Shown: positions 36,756-52,200 of the stretch, one piece after another | Position numbering within the stretch: position 1 is the first letter of the stretch | Layout: the number at the start of each line of letters is the position of its first letter | DNA from: Cunninghamella blakesleeana | Lineage: Eukaryota > Mucoromycota > Mucoromycetes > Mucorales > Cunninghamellaceae | Length of the DNA: 64,000 bases | Direction: 5' to 3' | NCBI GenBank assembly: GCA_017871115.1 | Contig: JAFCIZ010000001.1 | Location: forward strand, 5,540,001-5,604,000 | The notes under the pieces: generated by a model | Seen by the model: the letters and a program-made list of their open reading frames with translations, nothing else | What the model was told of the DNA's origin: nothing | Database searches by the model: none | Position numbers and translations under genes: made by a program

Positions 36756-37277
36756 TGCTGTATATGTTTATGTTTATGTTTGAATATAATAGAGTTGATT
36801 GATAAATTAATTAAGGAAAGTAGAAAGAATAAAAGATAAAATAAAAAATATGTATTTATATAAAAGCTAAGATAAAAAAAAAAAACGAAAGTGAGGGGTG
36901 GAAAAAAGAAAAGGAAAGGTTTGGGTTAGTTTTTATAAAAGTGATAAAAAGAGAAAAGAAAGATGAAGAAATAAAAAATATCTTGACGTTTTTCAAATCT
37001 TTTTAAAAATAAAAAATTGATTTCTCTTTTTGGAAATAGGTAGTCAGTCACCTCAAGAAGAAATAAAATACATATATATATATATAAACGATTTATTAAA
37101 ATTCCGCTCTTTTTTATTTTACATTTTCTTTCTTCTCTCTCTCTCCCCTTTTTTTTATCTATATATTATTATAATATTTTGCCTCCCTTCTTATTATTAT
37201 ATAAGTCATTCATATTTTATTTATTTTATTATTACATATTTTTTAAAAAATAAAGCGTTTTCAATTTATTTTTATTA
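36756..37277. other. Divergent promoter, SHO1 / UFL1
   Basis: Short shared upstream region with a GA-rich part (36890-36965), T-rich part (37105-37170) and TA repeat near 37072-37085. Confidence 0.55.
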
Positions 37278-37907
37278 ATGACAATACAACCCCTTCCACA
37301 TAACTTGTTTACAAAATGGATACAACAAGGTATTCAAAAAGGTTATATTCAAGATTGTATTCAAACTATAAATGGTGAAGCTTACATATCAACTAGTTTT
37401 ATTAAAAAACAATGTATTCAGCATATGGATAAACATAAAGGTAAAAATAAAAGTTTATATTCTACTTCTCCTATTCTATTATTATTTATATTATTATCTA
37501 TTACTATATCGTCACACGTGTACAGGTTAAATAGCTTATTGTGTTTTTTATTTTCATTTAGGGAGAATGACTATATCGTATATATCGGATATGCTTAATA
37601 TAGACAATAATACTCTAAACCCTTTTCTTATATCATTATCAAATGAACAACATTGGACTCTTATTGACGATATCATTTTGTCAAGGTAATATAAATAATA
37701 ATGGAAATAATAATAAGAGAAAAAGGTAAAAATTAAATTCAAAAATGATTCAATTTCGATATATTTCTTTTTGTTTTAGTGATTACATTGATCATATTAA
37801 ATTATCATGTATAGACAGTATAGAAAAAAATGGGTTTTTATCTTTGGTGGCACAAACAAAATATACAGGTTTACCACACCGATTCCTTCAAAAGGTATTG
37901 TTATATA

Positions 37908-37945
<38 letters not shown>

Positions 37946-40852
37946 TGCATGAATTTTTCATTTTTCTGTCAAATATTTATTTTTATTTCTTATTTTTTTT
38001 TTTTTTTGTATAGATATTAGATAATACCAATTTTATTAATCTACCTGAATTATCTGATTTATATTTTACTACCAATTATATTGAAAATGAAAAACAGCGT
38101 ATTATTAATGAACTTCAAATGGCTAATCAGTAAGTTTGAATCCATTCACTATATACAATAAAATAAAAAAGATTCTTTTATTTATTGAGTTATATACATT
38201 AAATTATAATAGGCCATTAACTATGCTTAAACTACAAAGATCTTTGAATATGCAAGATAATATGTTTTATGGTAAGCTTGTTTCTTTCTTTCTTTCTTTT
38301 TTTTTCTGGAATTCGTGACATTAATACAATAAATAAAAATAAAAATAAAAATAATCAAAAAAAATGGAGGGGGGGGGAAATATGGGGAAAAAAAGGAAAT
38401 CATAAGGGGAGGAGAGAAGTGGAGGGGTAAAACAAACAAAAAAAAAACAAAAAAAAAAATATAGTTAGGAATGTAATCAAAAAGGAAATAAAAATAAGAA
38501 TACTGTTTTTTCGAGGAAAATAGTAATGGATTAAAAATATAAAATGCTTAATTACCATTATTATTATTTTATTATTTCATATTTTAGTCTTTTTAGATCA
38601 AATTATTAAAGATCACATCATACAAGGTATTTTTCGTGGTAGACGTGATAAAACTGTTTTCATACCTCAAATTTATCGAAATGAACAATTATCTTTAATC
38701 GACTCCTTATTAAAAGCCGGCAATTATATTGGTACGTAGATAAAAATAAAATAAATAAATAAATAAATAAATCTTTATTATTACTGTCATCAATTCATTA
38801 ATTTATTTATTTAATATTTCTCATTCGTTTATTATTTATTTGTTTTCATTTTTTAATAGAATATGCAACAATTGAGCAACATTATGAATTTTCTACGCCA
38901 AAAGATTTATTATTAAAACAATACCCGGACATCATTCTTTTAGAATCATGTGCTGTAAATGAAAGCATTGTATCCTCTTTAGAAAAAAAAATACTTGATA
39001 ATAGAACATGGCTTGATGTATCCAATCACCTTCCTTTTGCTTTAACAACAACTGATGTGATTACACTTTTAGAATTAACTATTCAACGATTAAAAAAAAA
39101 GAAAAAATCAATAGCATCATCAAAATCTAATAATGATAATAATGATAATGATAAGCCAGCAACAATATATACAAATAATAACATTAATATTACTGACATC
39201 ATTGTCGTGGGGAAATTTATTATGACACAAGAGTATCTACAGTCAGTAATAAAAAATGCTCATCCATTTTTAAACAAATATGCCGCTTTGGAATTATCTA
39301 AAAATCAAAAATATATACATAGTAATAAAGGAAAGAGAAAGAAAAACAATATAGATATCAGTTTAACCGACGAGGATATCATACATCATTTAGTAGATGA
39401 TCAAGGTTTGGATATAGAATTGGCTACTATAGTTTCAACGAAATTAAAACGCACTTTTATGGATGAAATTCAACGTGCTATTCAAAGTATTTATACTCCT
39501 ACATTAAATAATGATATTAATAATAATAATAATGAAGATGATACCAACGAAAATAAAATGAAGGCAAAGAGTGATACTTGGATGGATCAACAAAAATTAA
39601 ATGTACAGTCTATTTTACTTGAACTTGGAAGGAAAATGTATTTTAACTTCAAATCGATTCGACATTTTGAAGGTAAATGTTCATTATATATATTGAATAT
39701 ATATAATAATAATAATAATAATATAATAGACAACTTACTTTATTAATTACTATTTCTTTCTTTCTTTTTCCCTTTTTCTTTTCGTTACAACTATTTGTTT
39801 GCTTGTTTTTATGAATATACAATATTAATGATAATAATAATAATAGATGAATCAACAAAGAAAAGCCTAGAAAAATATATGGTACGTCAATGGTCTCTTG
39901 ATTTTATATTTTATTTAGTCTTATTTCATTCTTTATATCAATGCAAAGATCGAAATGAAGTCATGACTATTACTGGATTACGTTCTATTGATATTGAAAA
40001 ACCTAATGAAGTGAATGAAACCCATAAAAAGGATATTATTGCCGCTCTTATATCAAGCGATCATGAACTTCAAAATGAGCTATCTTCTTTACAACAAGCA
40101 ATGCAAACTGGAAAGGTAAATATATATATAACAAGAAAAAAAAGAAAAAAAAGAGATTATATTAGATTGGTTAATTAATCAATGTATATATATATATATA
40201 TATATATAATAGAAAATGAATGAATTTATGAAGTATATAAGCAGTAATACACGATTAACACAAAAAATTGGTTGGACCGATTTGGAAACTGAAATGGCTT
40301 TAAGGTAAATGATCAGTATATAAATATATTTATTTTATTGTTTATATTATTTAGTATTTTATTTCTTACGTAAATTTGTAATTTTTTTTTTTTTTCATTT
40401 TTTCATTAATATTATTATTTTAATACCAATTTTATTTATTTAGTAATATAAATGAACAGTTCCGTAAAATGTTACAAAATCAATTAGAGGCAACAAATAT
40501 AACAGTAAAAACAGCTCCTTCTATTTTACATTTAACTGTGTTAAGTTATTTTTTAATGATTTATCAGTCACCATTAAACGTAACAGGAAAATATGTACCT
40601 CAAATCTTAAAAAATCTTTCGCCCACTTTATTAACCATGGAGAAGACTACTATCACCAGTATCACTAATAATGATATTACTATTGATCATAAACAACAAA
40701 ATCAATTATTAATTAATGCACAGACAATGATTTTATCGTCATCAGCTGGAAAAAAATCAACAAACGATTCGCTCTCTCCTCCTATAGATTTGGGATTAAT
40801 GAGGCAAGTTCGTGATTTAGGTTTAAATCTGTGTAAATACAAAAAGGATTAA
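37278..40852 (+). CDS. UFL1: E3 UFM1-protein ligase 1
   Basis: Ligase joining the ubiquitin-like modifier UFM1 to targets such as ribosomal protein uL24 at the ER. Exons are 37278-37440, 37562-37685, 37780-37894, 38014-38129, 38213-38271, 38588-38731, 38860-39672, 39847-40115, 40213-40304 and 40444-40852, 767 residues, close to the 794 of human UFL1. The N-terminal winged-helix repeats align throughout: GEAYISTSFIKKQC, GRMTISYISDMLNID, GIFRGRRDKTVFIPQIY (human GGRQDKAVFVPDIY), ILDNRTWLDVSNHLPFALT and the strand DIIVVGKFIMTQEYLQ. Lys/Asn-rich inserts replace the human basic region. The C-terminus has the conserved YVPQILKNLSPTL segment. No transmembrane segment is visible. Yeasts lack this pathway; many early fungi keep it. 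Confidence 0.93.
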
Positions 40853-41191
40853 TAGAAATTATAATTTTAAATGAATTGTTTATTGTAATAAAGCATGGTA
40901 TAATTTAATTATTTCTACTATATATATATTATATACAAATATATCAATAAAAATTTTTTAGTCTTAAAAAAAATCAATTATATCTTCGTAAAAAAATTAA
41001 TCATCTATTCACTATGACACTTTTTTTAAGAAAAATTGATCACTTTTATTTTTAATCTTAAAAATTATCCAATTATTTTTTATTTTTAAAAGAATCGTTT
41101 CAATGTTTACTTTTCATTATTTTTAATTATAATTTTAATAAAATAAAATAAAGTATAATAAAATAAAATAAATTGTATAAATAAGAGATGA
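40853..41191. other. Convergent 3' intergenic, UFL1 / NTE1
   Basis: A+T-rich spacer with AAAATA repeats near 41138-41172. Nothing else seen. Confidence 0.6.
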
Positions 41192-44100
41192 TTATACACT
41201 ATTACGTCTACCTCGCTTTCCTTTCACTTCTTGACCAAGCCATTTTCCTTCTTCCTCATCAGCATTCAGTCTTCCTGTAGCATAGCCAGCCTTTCTCCAT
41301 TTACCGACAACCACTTTGCCAACATCATAACCCAAAGCTTTTATATCATTGAATTTTCCAAACTCCAATGTACCCCATTGTTGAACTGGTAATTTCACAT
41401 AAAGGGTTCCATCTGTAACTTTAGCTTCTTCTAATTTCGGAACACTGCTAACATAAGCTAACCGACTTTGAATTTCAGCAATACTTGGAATATTATATGT
41501 TCTGAAAGGATTAAAACTATGTAAAAGAGCCCACCATCCACTAATCGAATCGCCATAATGTACAGGGCTTGTGTCATCATCTGAAGCTACATCTACAGCA
41601 ATCACAATATCGGCACCCATGCTTTTAGCCACTGTTACGGGCAAATTATCCATATAACCACCATCCACTAACATATTACCATTATCACAAATAGGAGGCA
41701 TGTAACCTGATAAAGACATGGATGCACGGATATATCGCCATGCATACCCTGTAGTATGAACTTCCATTCTTGAAAACGTAATATTGGTCGTCACGGCAAA
41801 ATAAGGTAACCAGAAATCTTCAATCAGACTATCCCCAAGACATTTCCATATAGCTCGATTAAATTCATGACCAGTGAACCATGCAGTAACAGGATATGTT
41901 AAGTCCATGATTTGACGCCAAATACTTGATACTCGTCCAGCAAATAGTCTTCCTCTTGCTATTGTAGTTACCAAGTCCAGTTCTTTGGCATATAATCCTC
42001 CAACAAAGCTCCCAATACTTGTTCCTCCAATAATATCAATTGGAATACCAGCTTCTTCTAATGCTTGAATGATCCCTATATGACTAACTCCTCTTGCTCC
42101 TCCTCCTCCAAGAACAAGTGCTACTGATTTTCCACATAACCGGCGTGCCAATCTGTTTTTTTAAAAAATAGAAACACGATAATAATATAATTACAAAAAA
42201 AAAGATTAATATCAAATTAGGAATACGCAATTCATATATATATACATATTTAAAAATAATAATAAAAAATTACCTAGCAAAATCATTTCTTGATAAAGAG
42301 TCAACACTAGTCAAGGATGACCCACGTTTTTTATTTATTAATCGTCCAAATGTAGGAATAGTAGAGTAATATTTTTCCAGTTGACCTTTAACATTGTGTA
42401 AGACACTCAGTGAACTTTCTGTCATTTTTCGACCCTGTGAAGCTAGCCATGGTGGCTGAATACGATCTGTTGCTAAAGTTGTATGTCGTTTCATAGGCAT
42501 AAAGATATGATGATGAGCTTGAATCCAAAGTCGATTCTATTTGAATATATATTTACATAATTAAAAAAAAAAAAATAAAGAATAAAAAAATCAATAAACA
42601 TTAAAATATTTATAGTATATTTATATGTAATAATTATTATCTCTTTTTTTTTTTTTAAAAAAAAAAGAGAATAAAAAATACCTTAAGCCAGTTTCTAGTT
42701 GATCCAGGAATACAAGAGCGTTCACGATGTAATAATACCAATTCTTTTCTTGCCGTTGTTTTAGTATTAATCATATATCGTTCATATTCACCAATAGAAG
42801 GATCATCATCACCTAAACCTACCAATAAAATACAATCAGCCTGTCTAATACAGGTTCTTGTCCATTGAGAATTAACACCGCCGTCAGCTAAATAAAGTAC
42901 AATACGAGCTTTTTCTTCTTGTTCAGCTAACCATGAGGCTATTTTAAGTTTTCCCATCCTTGAAAAAGCATGTTTACCCATCACTGTCGTTATCGTAGCA
43001 CTACTTAATAAAATACAGGAAGCGCCTACATCTTGTTGTAATGCATTCTTAAGTGTAGTTGCAAAATCAGCTAAAGGAACTAATGAGTTGACAGGTAAAA
43101 TACCAATTGTCTTGAGATTAACGTTATTTTTGCCATAAAGTTCGGTATGGTTAAAATTAGATCCAAGTGATCCAGCCATTGATTTTCTAATACTTTCATC
43201 AGTTGTTTTTAATGATAAGGATACATTATTGTTTTGCACTGGTATATTTTTATTGATCACTAATTGTAAGGATCTATAAGCTATCAATCTAGATACTTGT
43301 AGTGTTACTTCAGGATGGCGAAGAGCTAACGCATTGAATAAAGTTTTAGGCATACGAGCAATTTCAGAATCTCGAATTGCATGAAGGGTGGCACTAGTAG
43401 GTGATCCAGCTATTATTATTATTTTAAAAAATAAAGATAACATATTAGCATTATTAATGAATATTCTTTTTTTTTTTTTCCTACTACTTTTACTAGCTAA
43501 TAAATAATTTAAAATATGACTTACTTAAAACTTCTAATTCACCAACACTTTCACCATGACCAAATTCACCGAGAATTTCTATAACACCCTCTTTCTTTTC
43601 CTTGATAGTTCTTAAACGGCCATGAAGTACCATATAAATAGAATCACTTGGTTCATTTTCTCTACTTATAATTTGTCCAGCATTGACTTGCATCCATTCC
43701 AGAGATAAATCTATATGCAACACTATTTTTTTTAAAAAAAGAGAAAAAAAAGAAAAGAACGGGTAATATAAAAAGAATTAAAATAAAACAATTAATACTT
43801 GATAATATATATAATGTAATAATAATAATTAACTTACATAAAGCACTAAGAGAGTCAACCAATTGTTTTGCAAGCTTCATCATCACTGCAGGATTTTTAT
43901 CAATAATACGATCCAACGTTTTCTTAGGTAAATATCCAACATAAGTATTTGTTTTAGCCCTTATATCAATAAAACTGGGGTGGCCAGTTAATGCATCTAA
44001 ATAACCAGCAATACCACCAGGGTAAATAAGGAATTTAGGCTTCTTGATCTGTTTTTTATAGGATTGTTCTTTTTGGGTAATTGGCTTTCTTCCAGCTGGT

Positions 44101-47002
44101 GCTTCTGAAGCAATGGTTTGATCACGAGATTGACTTTGTTGTGTCCAAGTCGAAAAGAGAGATGTAGAAATACCACTAGCATCACCATTGAGACCGCTAT
44201 TATCATGATTATTCATTATACCATTATCATTATCATTGTTGTTTTTGTTTGCACTTTCAATTTCAGCATCCTTGATATTTATCATGTTTGATGAATTTCT
44301 TTTATTTAGCATACTTTTTCGCTTAGAACGTCTATCTTTAGATCCTAATCCAGGTTGTAATATGGCTGAATCCTCTTCTTCACCTTCCGTTGGCGTCATA
44401 CTAGCTTCTAATAAACCATCAATAACAAAGTATAATCCATTCAATTGTTCTTTTTCCCTTGCTAAAGCTGCACCTTCAGGGAAATAAAGGATCATGATTT
44501 CTTCAGGAAGGATGTGATTTGAAGAATGGAACCCACCATGAGATTCATTACCAGAATGAACTGAAGAAACGACTGAAAGGTTATCTATATCTTCATCATA
44601 AGGAACGTTTAAAGCACTTAAACTAGGTGACGTGTTTGAATCGATGTTACCAGTTTGTGAAAATAAATCCATTGGATATAGATTTCTAGCTGTTGATGTT
44701 GTTGGTGTATCCGTTGGGATAACTTGTTTACGACGACTTGGTGGTGGTGAAATGACATGGCTATTATTATACACTGATGATGGTTTATTACCAGATACAT
44801 TTGGCTTTTGATCTTCCACTTTAATACCCAATGAATGTGAAAAACATTTCATAACGGAATATCTAAGGTGTTCATCATCTTCTACACTATAAACGTTTTG
44901 CTCTGCTAAAGTAGAGTTTTGCTGTCGTTGCCGTTGATGTCGCTGACGTAGATCTGTTGACGTTGAAACAGTAGGGGCATTAGAATCACCAAGTTGATTT
45001 CCCATCTGTTTTAAAACTGCGTTAGACGGTGAGGATGATGTGTTTAAAATATCAATAGATTGAAGAATAGTTTTTGGACTATCCACTCTATCAATATCCA
45101 CCGGAGAATAGACCATTGATTTACCACCATTAAGAGCCGTATTACTACTATTCCCACTCATGCTTTTATTACTTGTATCATCCATGGATTCTTCTTCAGA
45201 GAATTTTTTACGTAATCGTTCCATTGTTCCAGGTAAAAAGAATTCATCAGATTCATTCCAAAAACTTTCATGATTACAAACGGATTCATTTACATTTTTT
45301 TCCAAACGAAGTAATTCTGTTGTAAGACCAAGATATTTATGACTTGTCATTAATGTTACCCTTTGAAATCTGGTTACAATCACTTGCACGATATGGGATG
45401 CTGCTTTTGGGAATTTTTGAGTAAGTTTGTGGAATGCTTCTTCAGGTATAACCGCTAATGTTGTATCCACAGTCGCTCTAGCAATAATATTGGGATGAAC
45501 TGATCTATATTGTCGCCTGTGAACGGAAGAAGAGAATGATGGCGGTCTTTTTGCAAATCCATGACGCTTAATTTGAGAATAAATTGGGTCATTAGCAATT
45601 GAAGATTGTTTCATATCATTTGGTGCAATATATAATCCACTTTCATCGTTTGCTAGTTTTATAATATAATATAATAAAATAAAATATATGCATTTATATA
45701 TTAATTTAATACATTTTGTTGAAAATAGTCATACAAATATAAATAATCTATAATTTTATTTTTATTTTTTATTTTCTTACCTTGTGGTTGAATATGTGTC
45801 ATAGGGGCTGCAAATATATTTTTGTTCTGCTTGTGTGAACTGTTACTTCTGACACTACTAGAAGAAGACTTTCTTTGATGTTGACTAACTTTTGGTGAAA
45901 TATCAGGAGTTGTTTCAGAAGAGCTATTAATTGCTGTGTAGCTTGTATTACTTGCTTGGTTTTCCAAATTGGGAAACACATGTCGCCAATCGTCTGAGGT
46001 ATTCCGCAACATGTCTAAAGTTTGAGGAGGGAGAGAAATTGGATCCTGTTGTAAACTTGACGATCTTGAAGCAATTTGTTGTCGCATTGATTTATTTTTT
46101 GACTTTTCTTTTAATAAACTACGGTTAAAACTTTCACGAAAAATAGACAAAATAGTGAATAAACTTGACAAAGTACCCCCCTGACCAACTTCATTTATAA
46201 GAGTATAATCTTTAAATTTATCATAACGTTTCTTTTTTCCATGCTTCCAGCTTTTTGTATCGTCATTAAATTCTAAAGAATCAGAGCCATCAGAGTTATA
46301 ATAAAATTCAGACGAATCATCGTCATCTATATCGTCATCATTTAAACTATAATCATCTTCATCATGGTCCATACTATCTTTATAATCACTACTTTCATTG
46401 TCCGGTTTTACAAACATTTGCACGTGTCCATCCACAACAATATAAAAGGAGCGTTCTTGTTCAGGACTACGGAAGAGAGTATCACCTGCCAAAAGCTTTT
46501 TTGTTTGTAAGTGTCTTGCTAATTCATGAAACACGGGTTCTTCCAAATAACCAAATATTTTGATGCTTGATAAAAAGACAGATAAGAATTCGTCAGGATA
46601 ATTTTTTAAGTTTGGTTTAGAATAACCAGAGTCTTCGCCATTATCCGGGTGTAAATCAAAAGAAGGTGCTGCTTTTTGTGGATTGATAGGTTTAAGGCGA
46701 GAGTATTTTGTCAGGAATCGATAACGAATTATAAGATAGCCACCAATAATCAATGTAGCGATCAGTATGACTAAAGAAGAGAAGTTGAGATGTAAAGTGA
46801 AAGACCAAGTTAAAATACGATAGAAGAATAGTGGTATAGTTATTGTAGCAAAACCAACAATACGGAAAAGAAGAGAAGGTATAAAACCAAATATTTTTGC
46901 ATAGACGGGTGAAGTGCGGCTATTTGCTGACAGTTCAATGGGATCAACTACACAATCGCCTGTTGCTGTTAAAGTACTTAAACATTGTGTTGTTTGCTCC
47001 AT
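41192..47002 (-). CDS. NTE1: Lysophospholipase NTE1 (patatin-like phospholipase with cNMP-binding domains)
   Basis: ER-membrane serine esterase that deacylates phosphatidylcholine and lysophosphatidylcholine. Exons are 47002-45781, 45652-43838, 43722-43525, 43409-42682, 42536-42274 and 42152-41192, 1728 residues, longer than most fungal NTE1 because of acidic and Ser/Asn-rich inserts. Two hydrophobic segments lie at about 38-60 and 72-95. Cyclic-nucleotide-binding-like domains begin near residues 155 (FGYLEEPVFHELARHL) and 780, with a third at about 1015 (GQIISRENEPSDSIYMVLHG). The patatin domain has the oxyanion loop GGGGARG, nucleophile Ser1454 in GGTSIGS and the dyad Asp1572 in VDGGYMDN. 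All catalytic parts are intact. Confidence 0.96.
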
Positions 47003-48491
47003 ATGTATAAGGTATAAAAAACGTACGTATATATGTATATATATGTATGTATATAAAGTTGATTTATCAAATGTAGGTATATATATATTAATTATAAAAA
47101 AAGCGAGAGAAAGAAAAAGAACAAAAAAGAAATTTTTTTAAAAAATAGCTTTTTTAAGCTTAACTCAGACCAGAGCTATTTTTTTAAAACCATGTATATT
47201 TTATTTTACTAATTTCTTTTATTTTATTTTAATTTTTTTTATTTTTTGAAACTGTTTATATCACTATTTTTAATATAACTTTTTCCTGTTTATGTATTAT
47301 ATTATAAAGTTATTTTTTTTATTTATATCTAAAACAGTTCATATTTTGGTGTAAAACACTTCGTAGATACAGTAAAAACTCAAAAAATGCGGGGTTTAAA
47401 CCATTTTTTGGTGAATTTTATCATATATATAAAGGTTTTCAAACTAGTTGATTTTTATTTATATGGTAGCTGAATATTCGAATTAAAAAATAAAGTAAAA
47501 GTAAATTGAATAAATATGAATGATTACTTGGGAGGATTTACCTGAAAGAAGGTTACCCAAATATATACATATATATATCCATAGGTTCTCCTATTTTACT
47601 TATAAAATAATTTGGATAATCTTCGTAAGCAAATGATCACATGTAAAAAAATATTATTTAAAAGAGAATAAAACATACTTGAAAAATTGAAAAGATTTAT
47701 AAAAAATAAAATAAAAAATAAAAAATAAATTTCAGGACAAAATATTTTTAACTTTCTCCTCAAGTAAAATAATTATTTTATTATGTCGTGCCTTATTTGT
47801 TAATACTTCATGCATAAAAAAGATGTAAAAAAAATAAGTGTGTGGGTTAATCGTCTTTTTTAAAGTCTTTCTTTTTTTATTGTTATCATGTTTATGCATT
47901 TTTTTTTATTATTTTGAAAATATTTTGATTTTATTCTACGCAGCTTTACACTAATACTCTGTCGGTTTGCTATTGAATAGTAAGCTACAGCCTGTATAAA
48001 AAATTATCCAAAAGTAATTTTATTTTTTGTTGCTAATAAATACATGTCAAGCTCTGGAATATTGAAACTTCCTTAATGTCTACAAGACTGTTTTTTCGAG
48101 ATTATAATCAATACTCATTTTTAATGAGATGACCTATAGTTTATATATTCTTATGCACAGAGAAATAAATTTAAAAAAACCAAAACTTTTTATGATTCAA
48201 GTTATCTAAGAATTTTTAAAATAGATTGTTTTAATATTATTTCATCCTGTTATTATTATTTTATTAAATAAACCTATATTTTAAAAATGATTGTTGATCT
48301 GGAAACAATACTGTGATAAAATTATAGCTGTTAATACAGCAGGATTTAAACTTGTAAAAAATGAAAAAGAGAAGTAGGGTAAAAAAATTCAAGTTGAAAT
48401 TCCGCGATTTTTTCAAATTTTTTGCCTTTTAAAAATTTAATTTCATTCTCTTTCTTATTTTTACGTCTTTTAAACTTAATATAATTATTTA
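47003..48491. other. Divergent promoter region, NTE1 / SEC8
   Basis: About 1.5 kb. TGCGGGGTTTAAA lies at 47388-47400. There are TATG repeats next to NTE1 (47028-47054). No coding frame seen. Confidence 0.55.
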
Positions 48492-49231
48492 ATGGAATCC
48501 AACCCATCATATATACCACCTGCTAGACGAAATACTGCACGAAATAGAAATGGAATGTATTCATCTCGGCCTCAAGAACAATACGACACTTTTCCAGCTT
48601 TACAAGGTACATAAAAAATACATCATCCACAATAACACCTGTTCTTCGACAGTTAACTATACTAATTATATATATAAATGTATATATACCCATATATTAA
48701 TACATGCTCTTATATACAAATGAATTTATTTTAACTATAATGTAGCTGTGATGGATGATATCTATAATGGCTGGGAATTTATGTTGGACGAGGAAGTAAA
48801 GCATTATAATAACATTATAAAGATGAATACGAGCTATATGAACATACATACATATCTATAAAAAGGACTGTAAAGACTAATGTAAATCATCTTCTATAGT
48901 TTGATCCTGTAACTTTAGCTTTAGCATTGATGGATAATAGTTCAGTTGGAAAAGGTCGCGATTATCACTCGTTTCAAAGAATTTTGTATGATCTGGATGA
49001 TGCTCTTCATTACATAGTGGAAGGTAAGATATTAATAAATACTGTTAAAATAAAAATGTATCATATATATATAAGACTAGCAGAAATTACATTCAAACTT
49101 TATTTTTTATTATTTTTATTTTAATATTTTATATTCAGATTATTACAAAGGTTTTAATAATTCTATTGGTACTTTTGGTGGTGTTTTGCATAATATTAAT
49201 GGTATTCATAAAAATTAAATACGTGTATAAA

Positions 49232-49270
<39 letters not shown>

Positions 49271-52200
49271 GATAATATTAATGTAATAATATATCGCTAT
49301 TATTATAATTATTGTTTAAATAGATTCCCGAGATAGAGTAACAATGATGAAAGCGAATTTAGAAAAATGTAAAGCTGCTTTACTTGAAAAACATACAGAT
49401 TTATTAAACATGTGGTCAAAGTCTCAGCTTCACAAGGAAATGCTAAACTTATTGGAAACAATGTAAAATTTAAAATATTATAATAGTAGTTAAATAATTT
49501 TATATATGACAACACTGAACCAGGAATTAAATTGTTGATTTTTACTTCATTTTATTTTTTTGTAATTGGAATTGATTAGTGAAGATATTCGAAAGGCACC
49601 CGAAAAATTAGATAATTTACTTAACAGCAAACATTTACTTTCAGCTTCTAATTTATTAATGGATACATTAAAACTTATCAATAATAAAGAAATGATGGAA
49701 ATCGGCGCATTGAATGACCTTCGTAGTACACTCAACAGTGAAAAAAATGTAAGCCTTTTTTTTAATTTTAACTCTAACAAACAATTTGAACAGATGATGA
49801 ATTTTGTTAAATTAACTTTCTTCAATTTTTTTTTTTTTTGACAGGCTTTATATGATATGCTCATTGAAGAACTTCATAACCATCTTTACCTTAAGAGCCC
49901 ATACTGTGTTAATCTTTGGAGTGACTATATTAGTGGACAACAATCATGTAAGTATATATTTTCTTTTCAAATATTTTATTATTTTTATTTTTATTGCATA
50001 TGTCTATATACATGATTTTTAATGTGTTTGTAAATAATTTTATTTATCTATTTTTTTCCTTTTTTACCTACTGTAGTACCCGAACCTATGCTCAAACCGA
50101 GAAGGTAAATTAAATATAATACAAGTGCATGTAAATAATGGACACAAATATGTAATTATACAATACAAAGAGACACTTATTAATCAGTAAATTTTATTAG
50201 TTTTACAACAAAAGATGGATCTGATGGGCAAAATTTATTTGCTATTGATGAAAATGATATTGTAAGTTTTATATGAATTTATATGTACGCTAGTATTTTA
50301 TATAAATCACATACATTATTCTAATATATATACTATAGCTTATTGAAGATTTAGATAAAAATCCAGAAACCGATTCTTATTATTATATGGAAATTATATT
50401 GGAGTCCCTGGCTGTATTAGGTGACATTCCTGCTGCAATGGAGGTAATAGCATCAAAAAAGAAATTTTATCATCATTTTTAATTGTATTATAATTTATAT
50501 GAATAATATGCTTTGGTTTTATTGCTATTCTTAGACGATACAAGATAGACTTCCTTTGGAAATTCATGCACTTTTTGAAAAAACAATAAAGCAGGTGGAA
50601 TCAAGGTAAAGCAAAAACATTAGTATATAAACAAATAATTTTTAATTTATTTGTAAACAAACAAATATTAAGGACACAAAGTGCATTTTTTTTATTTTTT
50701 ATTTTTTTATATTTTTGATTTTAGGCATTCAATTCAACATGCTTCTAGCTCACATGATCAATATAAAAAGGATGAGGAATCAGATATATATTCTTTGGAT
50801 AAAGCAAACACTGACTCGAGAAATGAAATTTTAAAAGATTTACTTTGGACTTTGTACTCAAAAATGGAAGCTATTCTTCGTGGTTATCGGTTTATTGAAA
50901 CATGTGCTCGTCGTGCTAAGAAGGTGAAGAATATACATATATAAAACTAATTAAGTGATGTATACTCGTTTACTTACTCTTCTTCTCATTACCATTACTA
51001 TTATAGAGATTAAATGAACCAAACAATGGTAGGTTTATTTATTTATATATTTATCCATATAAATTTTTAAAAAAATTACATATTAAATATCATATTAACT
51101 TTATTAATATCATCACTATTTTTATTCGAATACTATCTTATAGACTCATTTAGTGATTATCATATTTATCATTTCCATGAAATCTGGAAGCCTATACAAT
51201 CTGAAGTAAGTTTTTTTTAAGAACAAGATTATAAGAAAAAAAAATATAAAACAAATTAGGGAAAAATAAATGGTATCACATTATTATATTATTCATACAT
51301 TTATCAACAATGTTTATAATATATATAGCTACGCACACTCTTGCAAGATTATTTAACAACACGTGAACGACGAGCGGCCACTTCTCAACAAAATACTTTA
51401 TCAAAGAATGGATCATCGAGTGAAAAATCAAAATCTTTGTTCAAACTTACAAATGCATCTGAACTTGAATCTAAGGATATTGATTATCAACCAATACAAG
51501 ATCTACTTTATGCAAATTATAGGAAGATGATGCCTGACTCAGCTATAGCTGATGAACTTGTTTCTGGTTCCGTGATGCACACTAATATTATAGATAGATT
51601 TTCTACAAATATGATGGCCCTTGGTAGTCACAAATTATTGGTTAAACCTGATGCTTATAACGTTAGTGTTTTATTAAAGCCTACTATGGCATTCTTACAA
51701 CGACTTCGTGAGGTGTTTCCCAACTAGTAAGCTGATAAATCATTAGTGTTTTTGTTTAATCTATATATATATAGTTAAGCTAACTAATATATACGTATAT
51801 AATTTCATAGTGATGATCAAAATGAAGAAGGATTTGGTAACTTTTTGGACGACTTTGCTGTAAATGTATTTTTACCTCAAATTGAAGAAAAAGTGATGCA
51901 ACTAATTCATACAGCAACTTCTGGTAACCGGGTTTATAATAATAATAATAATAACATTATAAGTGTTGGTAATAATAATATTAATTGTAATAATCCATCA
52001 CTTATTGATAGGTATTGATGCATTTCAAGATGCTCGGCATTACAAGAATTATTCTAAATACCCAATCGTTAAGGTAGTTTTATTTCATTTTATTATTTTG
52101 GAAAATATAAATATATAAACTCATATTTTAATTTCTTATTTTTCTTTTCTATTCTATTGTTTTATTTAAAAAATAGAGTTCTGTAGCTTTAATATCTCTT

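Noticed and set aside
44236..44487. Plus-strand open frame inside NTE1
   Set aside because: Antisense shadow of a Ser/Asn-rich NTE1 exon; composition reflects the real gene on the other strand.
47161..48480. Search for tRNA or snRNA genes in the NTE1-SEC8 spacer and elsewhere
   Set aside because: No GGTTCGAnTCC-type B box or cloverleaf seen in any spacer by eye; short RNA genes could still be missed.
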